Shown in pieces: positions 12,202 through 22,740 of a stretch of 64,000 nt of DNA; within the stretch, counting starts at the first letter, position 1, and each line of letters starts with the position of its first letter. Location of the stretch: the NCBI GenBank assembly GCA_030272155.1, contig CP126206.1, positions 1,922,001-1,986,000 of the forward strand, read 5' to 3'. Made by a program: the position numbers and the translations under genes. The notes under the pieces are model-generated. The model was given only the letters and a program-made list of their open reading frames with translations, did not search any database and was not told the DNA's origin. Origin of the DNA: Tetradesmus obliquus (taxonomy: Eukaryota; Chlorophyta; Chlorophyceae; Sphaeropleales; Scenedesmaceae).

Positions 12202-12386
12202 CGCAGCAGCAGCAGGGGGTGAAGAAGCAGGGTGCTGCTGCTGTGGCGCTGATGGTCAGCCGTGAGGCAGCTGAGAAGGCAGTTGCTGAGCTGGACCGGC
12301 GGGAGGTGCAGGGCAGCCTGGTGCGGGCCAACTTTTGGCGGCGCAGGGCTAGCAAGAAGGAACAGGCGGCCTCTGCTGCTGCCTGA
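9612..12386 (+). CDS. Plastid-type RNA-binding protein with two RRMs
   Basis: Exons are 9612-9804, 10187-10485 and 11751-12386 (phases 1 and 0), giving 375 residues. Residues 1-60 are Arg/Ser/Ala/His-rich without acidic residues, like a chloroplast or mitochondrial transit peptide. After a Gln/Ser-rich linker comes a canonical RRM (about 103-183) with RNP2 (LYVQNL) and RNP1 (GYGFVRFA, 147-154), split across exons 2 and 3. The second RRM starts at TRVVVSNLPAG and ends at VRANFW, but it is interrupted by an acidic/Ala insertion and a Ser-Gln run between its halves, and its RNP1 is weak (VALMVS). The family binds organellar mRNA in processing or stability; the specific target is unknown. Intron 2 and the 3' flank are full of partial copies of exons 2 and 3, so alternative splicing into copies is possible. 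Confidence 0.8.
10617..11254 (+). repeat. Three donor-side copies of RRM exon 2
   Basis: Copies at about 10617-10749, 10868-10992 and 11124-11254 repeat the exon from GAGGCCTTCA through the RNP1 region to GCAGCAGAG followed by a GT donor. All lack the 5' half of the exon. The third carries a deletion that makes an early stop. Spacing is about 250 bp, so intron sequence was duplicated along with each copy. Confidence 0.85.
11454..11700 (+). repeat. Two acceptor-side copies of RRM exon 3
   Basis: Copies begin at about 11454 and 11624 with GCCATGGAYGG, equivalent to the start of exon 3 at 11751. The second has an intact ATTCACAG acceptor and could be spliced to. The first is preceded by CTGCAC instead of CTGCAG, so its acceptor is lost. 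Each runs into a long CTG tract. Confidence 0.85.
11529..11613 (+). repeat. CTG microsatellite in RRM intron 2
   Basis: This is a near-perfect CTG tract of about 28 units on the sense strand, between two acceptor-side copies of exon 3. A second, shorter CTG tract (about 11706-11740) leads to the real acceptor. Confidence 0.9.
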
Positions 12387-12410
12387 TGGGCAGGCGGGGA
12401 TGATGTCTTG

Positions 12411-12832
12411 CAGTGTCACTGTGGCTGCTGAGAAGGCAGTTGCTGAGCTGGACCGGCGTGAGGTGCAGGGCAGCGTGGTGCGGGCCAACTTCTGGCGGGG
12501 CCAGCAAGAAGGACCAGGCGGCCTCTGCTGCTGCCTGATGGGCACGCAATGGCAGCATTTCTCAGTGTGGCTGGTTGACATGCCGCACTTGATGAGCTGG
12601 ACAGGAGGGAGGTGCAGGGCAGCCTGGTCCGGGCCAACTTCTGGCAGCGCAGGGCCAGCAAGAAGGAGGCCTCTGCTGCTGCTTGATGGGCAGGCCGGGA
12701 AACTGTCTTTCAGTGTCACTGTGGCTGGTTCAAGGCGCTTGTGGTGCTGGCGGTGCAGGGCAGCCTGGTGAGGGCCAACTTCTGGCGGCGCAGGGCCAGC
12801 AAGATGGACGAAGACGCCGCAGCTGCTGCATG
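12411..12832 (+). repeat. Three copies of the 3' end of the last RRM exon, after the stop
   Basis: Copies at about 12411-12536, 12572-12686 and 12714-12832 repeat the end of exon 3, from GCTGAGCTGGAC through GGGCCAACTTCTGG to the stop region (GCTGCCTGATGG). They lie downstream of the functional stop at 12386, presumably in the 3' UTR, and are separated by flank sequence (GGGCAGGC..) duplicated with them. Confidence 0.85.
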
Positions 12833-13110
12833 ATGGTCAACGGTGGTGATGATGAACCATGTGTTGGAGGTTTGGACAGGTGGGTGGTGTGACACACTGC
12901 AGCACCAGGCAGCCTGGTGCTGCAGTATGTTGCAATGCTTGGATCCCAGACGCACACATGGGCGGCTATGGCTTTGGTCGGCGACGTGCATCAAGCGGCA
13001 AGGCATATGTCGCAGTTACGCATCTCATCATGCATCGCGCAGTGCACGTCAGGTTGCCACTGGTGTTGATTGGAGGTGCCTGGCTTATGAATTCACTTTA
13101 AAGTTGCTGC

Positions 13111-13115
13111 TGTAA
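13111..13115 (+). terminator. TGTAA poly(A) signal candidate for the RRM gene
   Basis: TGTAA is followed by AAATAAAAAAAG. It is the first TGTAA in an A-rich context after the exon-3 copies. It would give a 3' UTR of about 730 bases that contains all three copies. Confidence 0.4.
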
Positions 13116-13835
13116 AAATAAAAAAAGTTGCTGCTGTTGCAAAATTACTTGTATGGAGGCCGGCCAGGTGTTGTGAAGTCGGATAAGACTGGTGGCAGTG
13201 ACCAGTGCCACTGGTCAGTGGCTCAGGATGGTTATGGCATTGTACGCATCACTTACGCATTCCTGCAAATCACTCACAAGGTTACAAGCATTATCAGCTG
13301 CTGCGTCGTCCTGCAATGGCGTGCCCCACAACTTTACCTCCATGTTGCTGTTTGGGTCCAGCCTTGTTGGGTGGCAACAGGCAAGTTGCCTGAGGCAGCA
13401 ACAGCAGCTGCTTCTGCATTGCAAGCAGTGTCGGCCGTATCTTGCTGGTCTATGCTTCATATAATGGAAACATACTGCACCTTGCGTAGATGGCAGAAAC
13501 TGTTCATGTTGCAGAAGCCAGCGACCAAGAGAAGATCTGCTCAGGGTGTTGACCAGAGCGCTGGCTCCTCTGTGCTCACAAACCGCAGTATCACAGCTTA
13601 TTCACACTAAATAATTTCTGCTGTGTGAAAAGTCTTCAGCATCAACTCTCGACAGAACCCCACGTAACATCGCTTAAATTCTACTGCTGCTTCGTCAACA
13701 GCCAACAACGACGCCGTTGTGCATCACAAAGAGCTTGCTGGCGACAACCTGTTACTTTGTGCTTAGTTTGCTGCTTAACTAATTCGTCGAGAAATATAGA
13801 CGTTGGGCATGTGTTGAGAAACAGAGGGCATCACC
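13116..13835. other. Intergenic and Aurora 5' flank
   Basis: No supported coding frame. The interval probably contains the promoter and 5' UTR of the kinase gene starting at 13836. Frames of 60-160 codons on the plus strand show no domain. Confidence 0.4.
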
Positions 13836-16800
13836 ATGTTTGGCGCAGGCAACAAAGCACGGCATGGAGGGGGAGGAGCAGCAATCAAAGAAAAGGTTAG
13901 CCTCGATGCATAGTGCCAGCAGCTGGAGCTGAGCTGTTGTTGGTGAGCAGGCGCTGAGCAGCACTACCTGCTGCTGCTATGCTTGTTGATGCAGGAGAAT
14001 CGCCAGCCAGATGGCCTGCCAGGCAAAGCAATGGCTGGAAAGCGTGCAGCAGAGTGGAATGCAGACAAGGAGGGAGGCAGCAAGGCACTGAAGCCCCTGC
14101 AGCAGAGCAACAGGATGCCTCTCAAGGCAGCATCGAATAACAACGGCCCCAGCAAACCAGCAGCTGTCGCGGGCACGGTCAAGCCAGCAGCCATTAAGCA
14201 GACGCAGCAGCAGCAATCACAAACGCAGCAGCAGGCAGGCGACAGCAGACCAGGCGAGCAGCCCGCAGTGGACGGAGCTCAAACAGCACCCGGCACCGCT
14301 CGGGCGTCCAGCAGCAAGCAGCAGCAGACCTGGCAGCTGTCAGATTTTGACATTGGCAGGCCTCTGGGCAGGGGTAAGTTCGGCAACGTGTACCTGGCCC
14401 GCGAGAAGAAGAGCCAGTACATCGTGGCACTGAAGGTGAGAGCAGGGGCCACAACGGCCTGCTTCTTGCCTGTTCGATCTCTCATTATGCTACTAGTTGA
14501 CGTCGGAATACATCTACGAGCTGGGATACCCTCTGCAGGTGCTGTTCAAGAGCCAGCTGGCACAGAGCAACGTGGAGCACCAGCTGCGCAGGGAGATTGA
14601 AATCCAGTCACACCTACGCCATGCCAACATCCTGCGGCTATATGGCTACTTCTATGACAAGGTTGGTGCTTGATTTGCAGCACCTCTCGATCAGCATCTG
14701 CCGGCAGCAGTTGTGGCAACAACAGACAGCAGCAGTACTGCACTTGTACTGGCAACAGTTGGTGGCCGGCTTTTGAATGTTTGATGCTGCGCACTTGCAG
14801 CATGCTGCCTGGCATTTACCCTGCATTGTGATGCTGTCGCACTGTTTACATTTCTGCCCTGTCCTGTTTGCAGGAGAAGGTGTACCTCATCCTGGAGTAC
14901 GCAGCGCAGGGGGAGCTGTACAAGGAGCTGCAGAAGCTGGGGCACTTTGACGAGCAGCGCACAGCCAAGTGAGTGCCCCAGCAGTTGCTATTGCAGCAAC
15001 AGCATGGCAGAGGGTTTCACGGGCAGCCAGGGCAATGCAGTTGGCTGGGGAGGCAGCAGCCAGGCAGCTGGGCACATTGTATGCTGTGTGACAGCCAGCC
15101 GAGCGGAATTGGGAGGGAGTAGCTGAAGCGAGTGCTTTACAGCTGCTCAGCAGCAGCAGGCGGAGCTGCAGCAGGCAGCGCTTGCGAGCAACTCTGCTAT
15201 CTCAGCTCTCTGCAATACAACAGCAGCTGTGTGATATCTACTTCAAGTCGCATACTGGCAAATGGTGGTATGCAAGCAGCGTGTTGCGTGCCGACAGCAG
15301 CGGCAGCAGCAATGGCAGCAGTACTATGCTTGGCAGATATGCTGTAGCAGCTGCGTTGCGCTGCAGCAGCACTAGCACTCCATGGCCAAGCCCAGCAGCT
15401 GCTCTGCTCCCTACATGCGAGCACAGCTGTGCGCTGCTGGGTGCCCTTGCCATGGCACTCACCTGTTCCTGCCGCACATCATGCTGCTGTCTGCCTGCTG
15501 CAGCTATGTGCTGTCGCTGTCGCGCGCGCTGGGCTACTGCCACATCAAGCACGTCATCCACCGCGACATCAAGCCGGAGAACCTGCTGGTGGGGCTGAAC
15601 GGCGCGCTCAAGATCGCCGACTTCGGCTGGAGCGTGCACGCGCCACACAGGTAAGAGTGCGCCCAGGGTTGGTTGCGACGCGCAACTAGGGTGGTTTAGA
15701 GAAGCTGCAGCATTGCCCCTTCTGGATCGCATGTCCCAGCAGCAACAGCAGCCAGCACATGCATGGTCGGCAGGTATGTACTGCATATGTTTGTGAAAAC
15801 CCTCCGCATAAACAGTGTGCTGCTGCTGCTGCTGCTGCTGCAGCCGGCGCACCACGCTGTGCGGCACGCTGGACTACCTGCCCCCCGAGATGGTGGAGGG
15901 CCGCGAGCACGACGCGGGCGTGGACGTGTGGGGGCTGGGCGTGCTCACCTACGAGTTCCTGTACGGCTGCCCGCCCTTTGAGGCAGCCGGCCACCATGAG
16001 GTGCGCAGATGGCGCTGTGTGTTTTGCTTGTATTTGTTGGTTGTTGGTGCTGTGGTGTGGTATTGACAGTCTCAGCAGCTGTGTGGCTGCCTGGTCTCTT
16101 GAGGCAGCGGACCACCACGAGGTGGGTGTGACGGGGCAGCGTGTGAATCGCAGCGCAGCTTGTGCGGCGTGATCCGCGTGTTTGTGGATGTTGCTGTTGC
16201 CGCGACGTGGGTGTGACGGCAGCAGCAGCAGCTATGCGGCAGCTGGTGCCACTGTATAATTTCTGGATGTATGTGGCTTGCTGCTGCTGCTGCTGCTGCT
16301 GCTGCCTAATGCCGGATGCTTCAGCCAAGAGGCTAGCTGGGCATTGTGACAAGGCGCAGCATCATCAACGCTGTGGCGGGTACCGCCTGCCTGCCTGCGT
16401 CGCCTGCCGCGCTGCCCAGCGCACCTCTGCAACCTGCCGTGGTTCTGCTGGTGTGGTGTCATGACACCAGCTGTACTGACTTGTGTGCCTGCACTGCAAT
16501 TCTCTGTCTACCACTGCCGCCAGACGTACCGGCGCATCGTGCGCGTGGACCTCAAGTTCCCTGACAAGCCGGCTGTGAGCGAGGGAGCCAAGGACTTCAT
16601 CAAGCGGGTGAGCCAGCAGCAGCAGCAGCAGCCTGGTTCTGTGAAGGGGTTAAGTACTCGCATCTTGTGGCCCTGCCAGCTTGTTTCATGTTTATGTTAT
16701 ACATCTGCAGCAGCCGATGCGCTGCTGTCCTCAGCCAGCTGTGCTCATCGCCATGCCGTGTAACATGCAGCTTTCAAGCAGACCAGCACTAGCGTCCCTG

Positions 16801-16974
16801 CATGAGACTGGCTTCCTATCAATGCCATGTTGCTCAACCCCTGCTGCTGCTCCTGCGCCGCCCCTGCAGCTGCTGGTCAAGGACGTGGCGTCGCGCATGA
16901 GGCTGTCGGATGTGGAGCAGCACCCCTGGATCCGCGCGCATGCAGACCCAGCGCTGCTGCAGCCGCAGGCTTGA
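13836..16974 (+). CDS. AUR: Aurora-type serine/threonine kinase
   Basis: Eight exons: 13836-13895, 13995-14435, 14539-14661, 14874-14968, 15504-15650, 15844-16000, 16524-16607 and 16870-16974. All join in phase, giving 403 residues. A Gln/Ala-rich N-terminal extension (about 1-130) precedes a complete kinase domain. The glycine loop is GRGKFG (145-150), the ATP lysine K167 is in VALK, the catalytic loop is HRDIKPEN (259-266) and the metal site is DFG (279-281). The activation loop RRTTLCGT has the conserved phospho-Thr at 293, then LDYLPPEM. The GWSVHAP and RRTTLCGT signatures are specific to Aurora kinases, which act in mitotic spindle and chromosome segregation. The domain ends DVEQHPWI close to the C terminus, the usual family length. 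I did not identify a D-box or KEN box in the extension. A GT donor follows each internal exon and CAG precedes most. Confidence 0.93.
16083..16124 (+). repeat. Donor-side copy of Aurora exon 6
   Basis: GGCTGCCTGGTCTCTTGAGG and the following bases to CACGAGGTGGGT repeat the last ~40 bases of exon 6 plus its donor (15966-16006) with several substitutions. It lies about 80 bp downstream of the real exon, in intron 6. Confidence 0.65.
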
Positions 16975-19483
16975 GCAGTGTGACGCAACAGTGTGATGCG
17001 CATCTGCGGCCAGGCTTGAGCGGGCAGCAGCTGTGGTGACGCCTGGGCAATATCTGGGTGTGCGGCGCAGCGTACTGGAGGTTGTGGGGCAGCGGTCCTG
17101 CAGAGAGGGCTAAGTAGCCCCCAAGCAGCAGCAGCGCACACAGCAAGCAACAGCAGCGGGGCAGGCTGGGTGAGGGGAAGCTGGAATGTGTGCGCACTCA
17201 GCGCTGATGTGGGCCTGCAACGCAGCGCACCGCTGGCTGAGCAAGGAGGCCAGTGCTGTGCGCCGCTGGCACCAAGAACCAGCAGGTCACTGCTGCAGCA
17301 ACATACGTTGTGGAGCGTAATCGCCGTGCACCAGCAGCAGCAGCAGTGCCTGTGTGAATGTGCTGCTGCCGGGCGTGCCACCTGGCTGCAGCAATGGCTT
17401 GTGCTGGAGTTTAAGTTGTGCATGCAGCTGTAGCTCAAGGGGCTGTCTGCAGTAGCTGCAAGGCTCTTTATGCAGTGCAGTAAGAGCTGCAGCGATATGG
17501 CATGCCCAGTGGGCTGCACAACTGCGTATTCACTTGCCGGTAGCAGATGCTGCACAACGTGACGCGGCACTCTGCTCTGTGTACTACTAGTAACCAGATA
17601 TAGTAGCAGCAACATGACAGGCAGTAGATTGATTTTGCATACGAAACGAGATTGAAGTGACCCTGTTGCAAGGTGGACTACATGTGCTCCCTTCAGTGAG
17701 TTTTGGCTTTTGAGCTTTCAAGCGGGTGATGCAGCTTGAGGACAGTACAGCCAGCAAGCAGCATGGGTACCTGCTCTTGTGTGCAGGGCTTGCTGTGCAC
17801 GGAGGTTGCTGCGACTGACTGGTGTTTGTGGGGCTGCGGCTGTGTTGTTGGCTGGGGTTGCCGGGAGGCAGTCAAGGCATGGTGCATGTGTAGACAGGAC
17901 CTGTGAACGCAGCACACGTTTACTGTTGTGTTACACATTTGCACATTCGCAAGCACGTTCACGCTGCACAGGCTGCGCACACCGCGTGAGCTGGGTGTGC
18001 GCCGCACAGCGGCTGGTCACCAGCAAGCAAGTTGCTTTGGTGCGCACATGGGTTTGCCATTGTGCTGTGAGTATGCTCAGCCAACACTGCCACGTTATGT
18101 TTGTTTTGTTGAGCTTGACCTCAGTTGCTTGACACGTCAGTCAGTGCCGCTGTTGTCAGCTGCCAACATGGTGCAGTGCAGTGCACCATCAGCATCGGGC
18201 ATTGGGTGGCCTTGCTGTCTGTGTATCAATGTAAAGCTGCCACTGTATAAAAGCAATGTGGAAGTTTTTGGCGCCACTTCTGATCTGCTTGCGTTGCTGA
18301 TGCTGGGCCTGTTGTCACGGAATTGCTGTACACGTATGGGTGATGCCATGTGCGATGCAGTACAGCAACCGTCTAGAAATTACCAACTGCGCCAGGCCAC
18401 GCCGGAACCTTCTCGTACCGTCCGCAGTTTGAATAGCATCGTTTTGAACACTAGTCGACGATTATTTGGTGGCACCAGGAACTGTACTTTTTCGGGTCAC
18501 ACCGGTGACGCGCCAAGCTGACACTGACTGCAGTCCCAGGCCTCAGTATTGCCACTGAAAACTTGCTCATGTTGCATCGTCTTGGTGAGAAATTGCCGAC
18601 TTAGGGCTGGTGTTCAACAGCATGTAGCTGAGATCTGCAATCTTTGGAATGCCAGTGCCACAGCCGTTTGAATCGGACATTGGCAACGACAAAGCCTAAA
18701 TCAACGTATATCCACGGCACGTAAAGTGCAGGCAGCTTCCTTCAACACAGCAACAATGACATGGCCAGCCCAAAGCTCTCAGGGACCCTAGGCCTAAGCA
18801 AAGGGGCCCGAGCTACGCATTGCGACAGCCTGTGCACGAAAGCAACCAGGTATGACCAAACGCTGCTCTGTGAGCTAATATCAGCCGAGACTTTGAAGAG
18901 GTGGGGACTAGCCTAGTAGGACTGTCGAGTGGAACCCATCGCACAGCAACCGACATCAGGCTTCAGGTCGTTCTCAGGTACGTGGCTAGGTACATCATCG
19001 CGTCTGAAGCTTTATTGTTGTCTTAATCATCTAAATCGTGGTGTTGCAGGGATCCTCAGCAAACATATTGTCGTATGCATTTTTGAAGCGTCTGGCAACA
19101 CCCGCCTACAGCCAGCTGGCTCGATGTGGTGGTCCGTGTGCGCAGTTGACATGCTACGAAAGCAGAAATTGTCTGTTGAATTGTTCTTTATGGCAGTTGC
19201 GATCAATGCCGCGTCGTCGTTGAACGTCGGACTGGCGAATGTGATGGTACAGTCAGCAATAGCCTCTAGCTAGAGGCCTCTCGGCTCGGCTATAGCTAGA
19301 GGCCTCTCGGCTGTTCGCTGGTCAAATTGACAATCTTCATCACCATATTCAGCCTGCTACAAAGATTCGCAAACAAGTGACCTTTCGTTTGCTGCTGGTT
19401 GCTTTGCTGCCTGCAAGTGACCTGCCAGGCTGGTCACCTGTGCTCCCACCAGCTGCAGTGCAGGTCACTTGTCAAGTTACGCC
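16975..19483. other. Long intergenic region, no supported gene
   Basis: This contains the Aurora 3' flank and the 5' flank of the next gene. A 197-codon plus frame at 17928-18521 and a 114-codon frame at 18929-19273 have no domain, no splice logic and Cys/Leu-rich translated-noncoding composition. A 22-base direct repeat (CTAGAGGCCTCTCGGCT core) occurs twice at about 19266-19312. Confidence 0.45.
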
Positions 19484-20309
19484 ATGCTGCTGCTGGCACT
19501 GCTGAGCTGCCTGCCGGCAGCACAGATGTCTGCTGGCACGCACGACACCAACTCCGCTGGCAGGGCACTGCTGGCAAGGCCTGTTGTCCAGCAGCCGGCG
19601 GTGAGGCAGAGCCTCTGCAGTGAGGCAGAGCCTCTACAGTGCGGCACTGTACATGCTCTAGTGTGTGTACATCGCATCTGTGATTCATTGATCAACATGG
19701 CATGTTGATCTGATGCATTGATGTTATCTGTCACTGTCTGGCACACAGCATGAGCAGCAGCCGGCACAAGTATGTGCACATGCAGCTGAAGGCACTAAGA
19801 AACACGGGTGGTAAAGTCACAGCATCAGCACAGGTACCCTCAAACCAATCACCCAGTAGCAATGCCGCCATCAGCTGAGCACCACACTGGTGCAGAAGCA
19901 GGAACATCAGCGGAGCTGAGGCATGCGTGCTTGCCTTGTGCAACATGTTTGACTAGCCCATGGCTGGCCACCAGCACATAATGAGTGATCTCCTCGTGGC
20001 AGGAACCAGGTCATGGGATGTATCATGCAGTGCTTGTTGCTCCCTGCTGCAGGCGCCGGCAATGGTGAACGTGTGCGGCTACTCTGATGTGACAGGGCAG
20101 TACAGCCCTATCAACAGCCCGACAGCTGCCTGGCTGGTGAGCGCATGCTGCTATGCCTCTGAGGCAAAGCCGGTGGTGTTTCATGAAAACTTGCAGGTTG
20201 TCTGCAGGAGTCGCACATAAGCAGCAGGCTCCCACACGGCCACCTGTTCACTTCTGCAGGGAATCTGTCAGATATGCCAGCACAAGGATATTGCTTGACT
20301 AGCGGTCGT

Positions 20310-20363
<54 letters not shown>

Positions 20364-20365
20364 GC

Positions 20366-20417
<52 letters not shown>

Positions 20418-22209
20418 TTAGCAGCAGCAGCAGCAGCATAGATATTGGCAGCAACTCTGATTGCTGCGCAGCAACAGTAATAGCATCGGTCACCGTCATA
20501 TGCTTCGATGGTGTGACGTGGCTCTGTTTGCATCTGCTTGATTAAGCTTGTTTTTGTTTTGAAGGGGCGGCGACCAGCAGCGCTGCGGCTGGCAGGTGCG
20601 GCTGTGCAGCCGCCCGGTATCACCACACCTGCCCCCCACCCTACATCAACAGCTCAGGCAGGGCGGCTGCTTGATATGAGTGCTGCCCTCAACACTTGGC
20701 TGGAGCAGCCGCTGCAGCTGATATCTGGCTTTTTTGCCAAGGCCAGCCTTCAGAAGCCAGTCACAGCAGGCAGTCCCTCTGTCCAGCTGATATGCAGCAT
20801 TCCAAGCTGCTTTGCTGGATCTGCAGCAGATTGACATCCTTGATTTTCCTGGGAACAATGCTGCCCGGGGCATCGTGCCTGTGGTTCAGCAGCTGCTGCT
20901 GGCAGCGCAGCAGCAGCATTGACTGAATGTGTCAAACTGACCACCAGCATTGGGCAAGCGCTGAACAGCAGCAGCAGCAGCAGCAACTATGATTGTGGCC
21001 AGCTGGTACACAGCCAGTGCTCCTGCCAGCTGCTTGTAGCTGCAAGCTTGTGTCATGTTGTGTTGAACCAACACGGCAGCGCTATCACCCAGCGCGCAGC
21101 AATCTGGTCTGCGCCAATGATAGCTACAGCTACCACCTTTGCTTGCCTTGTAATCAGCGGCTTGTAACTGTGACGTGTGCTGGCGCTTGCTGCTGTTTCC
21201 TGCTGACGCTGCATGTGTGCAGAATGCCCATGCCAAGCAGGCGAGGGACTGTTGTTTGGACGTGAAAGTGTGTGAGCTGAAGCTGTGCGGCACCACAAAA
21301 CTGCTGTGGACAACTGATACTCAGGTCAACACCTGTGAGTATACCGCAGTGCGATCAACACCTGTGTCACAATACGACATGCATGAGGATAGCAGACCTT
21401 CCCTTGTTGAATGCCATTTAAACGATGGATTGTGTTTGCCGTGTTCCTGCATTAAAGAACACCCATGATCGGCATACCGCCAATCTACTTCGATCCATCG
21501 ACAATGGCTTGTGGTGTGTTCCTTGCTGACTATTGCACAGGCACACCTGTATGCGGCACTGGTACGACGTGGAGCAACCAGGAGGGAGAGTGCAACGGTG
21601 AGTCAACCAGCAAGCTCTGCTGCTGCAGATTTTGTGATGGCAGTCATGCAGCTCTGACACTGTGGCGGTGAAAATGCAGCAGTTGTATCTGGGTGTCTAA
21701 GGAAGCAAGCACGTGACGCAGCACAGCATGTTGCCGTAGCTGGCGCAGCGCAGCGCACCGCTCCGCCACACCGCACGTCACTTCACCAGACCCTATGCAC
21801 ATGATGTGTTACCCCTATGCACATGATGCGCCACCCCTATGCACATGATGCGCCACCCCTATGCACATGATGCGCCACCCCTATGCACATGATGCGCCAC
21901 CCCTATGCACATGATGTGTTACCCCTATGCACATGATGCGCCACCCCTATGCACATGATGCGCCACCCCTGTGCACATGATGCGCCACCCCTGGCCACAC
22001 ACACACCCTTACTCAGGAGCTGCAGAGCTGCCTGGGTAGTCACTAACTCACTCACTCCCTATGCAGATGATGACGGTTGTGCTGGCGTCGCCACATGCCT
22101 GGGTGTCACCAACTCCAACGAGACATGCATTGACGAGAAGGCGCCAAAAACAGGCTTCAAGTGTGCATGCAATGATGGCAGGGAGTGGGATGGCACCGCT
22201 TGTGTGTAG
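19484..22209 (+). CDS. Secreted Cys-rich protein ending in an EGF-like module
   Basis: Supported exons: 19484-19600 (signal peptide MLLLALLSCLPAA), 20053-20136, 21223-21334, 21541-21597 and 22067-22209. Introns between the last three join in phase 1. A phase-0 frame from 20827 (QIDILDFPGNNAARG) may be another exon, but its donor is unclear. The peptides include VNVCGYSDVTGQYSPINSP, RDCCLDVKVCELKLCG, TPVCGTGTTWSNQEGECN and a six-Cys EGF-like module (DDDGCAGVATC .. CACNDGREWDGTACV). The module ends in TAG at 22207, immediately followed by a good donor (GTGAGC). The next exons (from about 22.7 kb) are again EGF-like, so this may be the first half of one longer extracellular protein whose junction I cannot resolve. 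Function is unknown beyond secretion. Confidence 0.45.
20310..20438 (+). repeat. CAG microsatellite in an intron
   Basis: CAG units with a few CAA, TAG and GTAG interruptions. It is one of the few sense-strand CAG tracts in an intron here; most intronic tracts are CTG on the sense strand. In the plus frames it makes no sensible exon. Confidence 0.85.
21790..21991 (+). repeat. 22-bp minisatellite resembling the next 3' splice site
   Basis: About nine units of ACCCCTATGCACATGATGCG plus CC, with a few TGTT variants. The unit closely resembles the exon start 75 bases downstream (CCCTATGCAGATGATGACGG at 22057-22076), but with CAC where the functional acceptor has CAG. Confidence 0.85.
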
Positions 22210-22740
22210 GTGAGCCCCTGGCAACCCGTGAGTGTGCTTGTATATTGGACTTCGGCAGCCACATGCCGGGTGTTCAAGAATGTGCTTGCTTGCTGGCATC
22301 AGCCTACACAGCATTTGAGTCAGGACTTGTCTGCATCAGTGACATCCAATGGGAGTCCCGACTGTACATCGTGAGGCCTTCACAAGGTTCAGATGCTGTT
22401 GCTCATGACGTCGGTCATGTCTCGTGGCCGCATGTTGTATGCCGCACATGTTTCATGTGCGTTGAATGCGGATCTAACAAGCACTGCTGTGGCCTGAGCT
22501 GCGGACGTGACAGTGGCATCTTGTTGGAGTCAGTGGTCTAGACTAGTGGTCTTGTGACGCTGCATGCATCGTCAATGCGCATTGCTGCTGTGGGTCATCA
22601 CGACCCACAAAAGCAATATTGCTGCATTGATGCAGCGTCACAAGACCAAGATCGGCATGATATTGTCAAAGATGGTGCCAGGATCCACTTGTAACTACTC
22701 TCTCTCTCTCATTGCCACAGGTTGTGGCACACTTCCTTGA
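22210..22740. other. Unresolved interval between EGF exons
   Basis: This is either intron or intergenic DNA, depending on whether the two EGF-coding blocks are one gene. It contains a strong hairpin (22548-22647). A plus frame beginning at about 22723 after a CCACAG acceptor (VVAHFLDNAIQLP) looks protein-like but ends without a clear donor. Confidence 0.35.
22548..22647. repeat. 100-nt near-perfect inverted repeat
   Basis: Perfect 18-bp outer arms (GGTCTTGTGACGCTGCAT and its complement) are followed by an imperfect inner stem (CAATGC..GCATTGCT with CAATATTGCTGCATTG). A 7-bp top stem GTGGGTC/GACCCAC closes a 5-nt loop, ATCAC. The RNA would fold into one long hairpin. It could be a MITE-like element or a small-RNA precursor. 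Confidence 0.75.

Noticed and set aside
17928..18521. 197-codon plus-strand open frame between Aurora and the EGF gene
   Set aside because: Translated composition is that of non-coding DNA here (Cys, Leu, Ser, Arg); no domain or supporting exons.
21790..21991. Regular short repeats that could be taken for a CRISPR array
   Set aside because: The 22-bp units are contiguous with no spacers, in a eukaryotic intron: a minisatellite.
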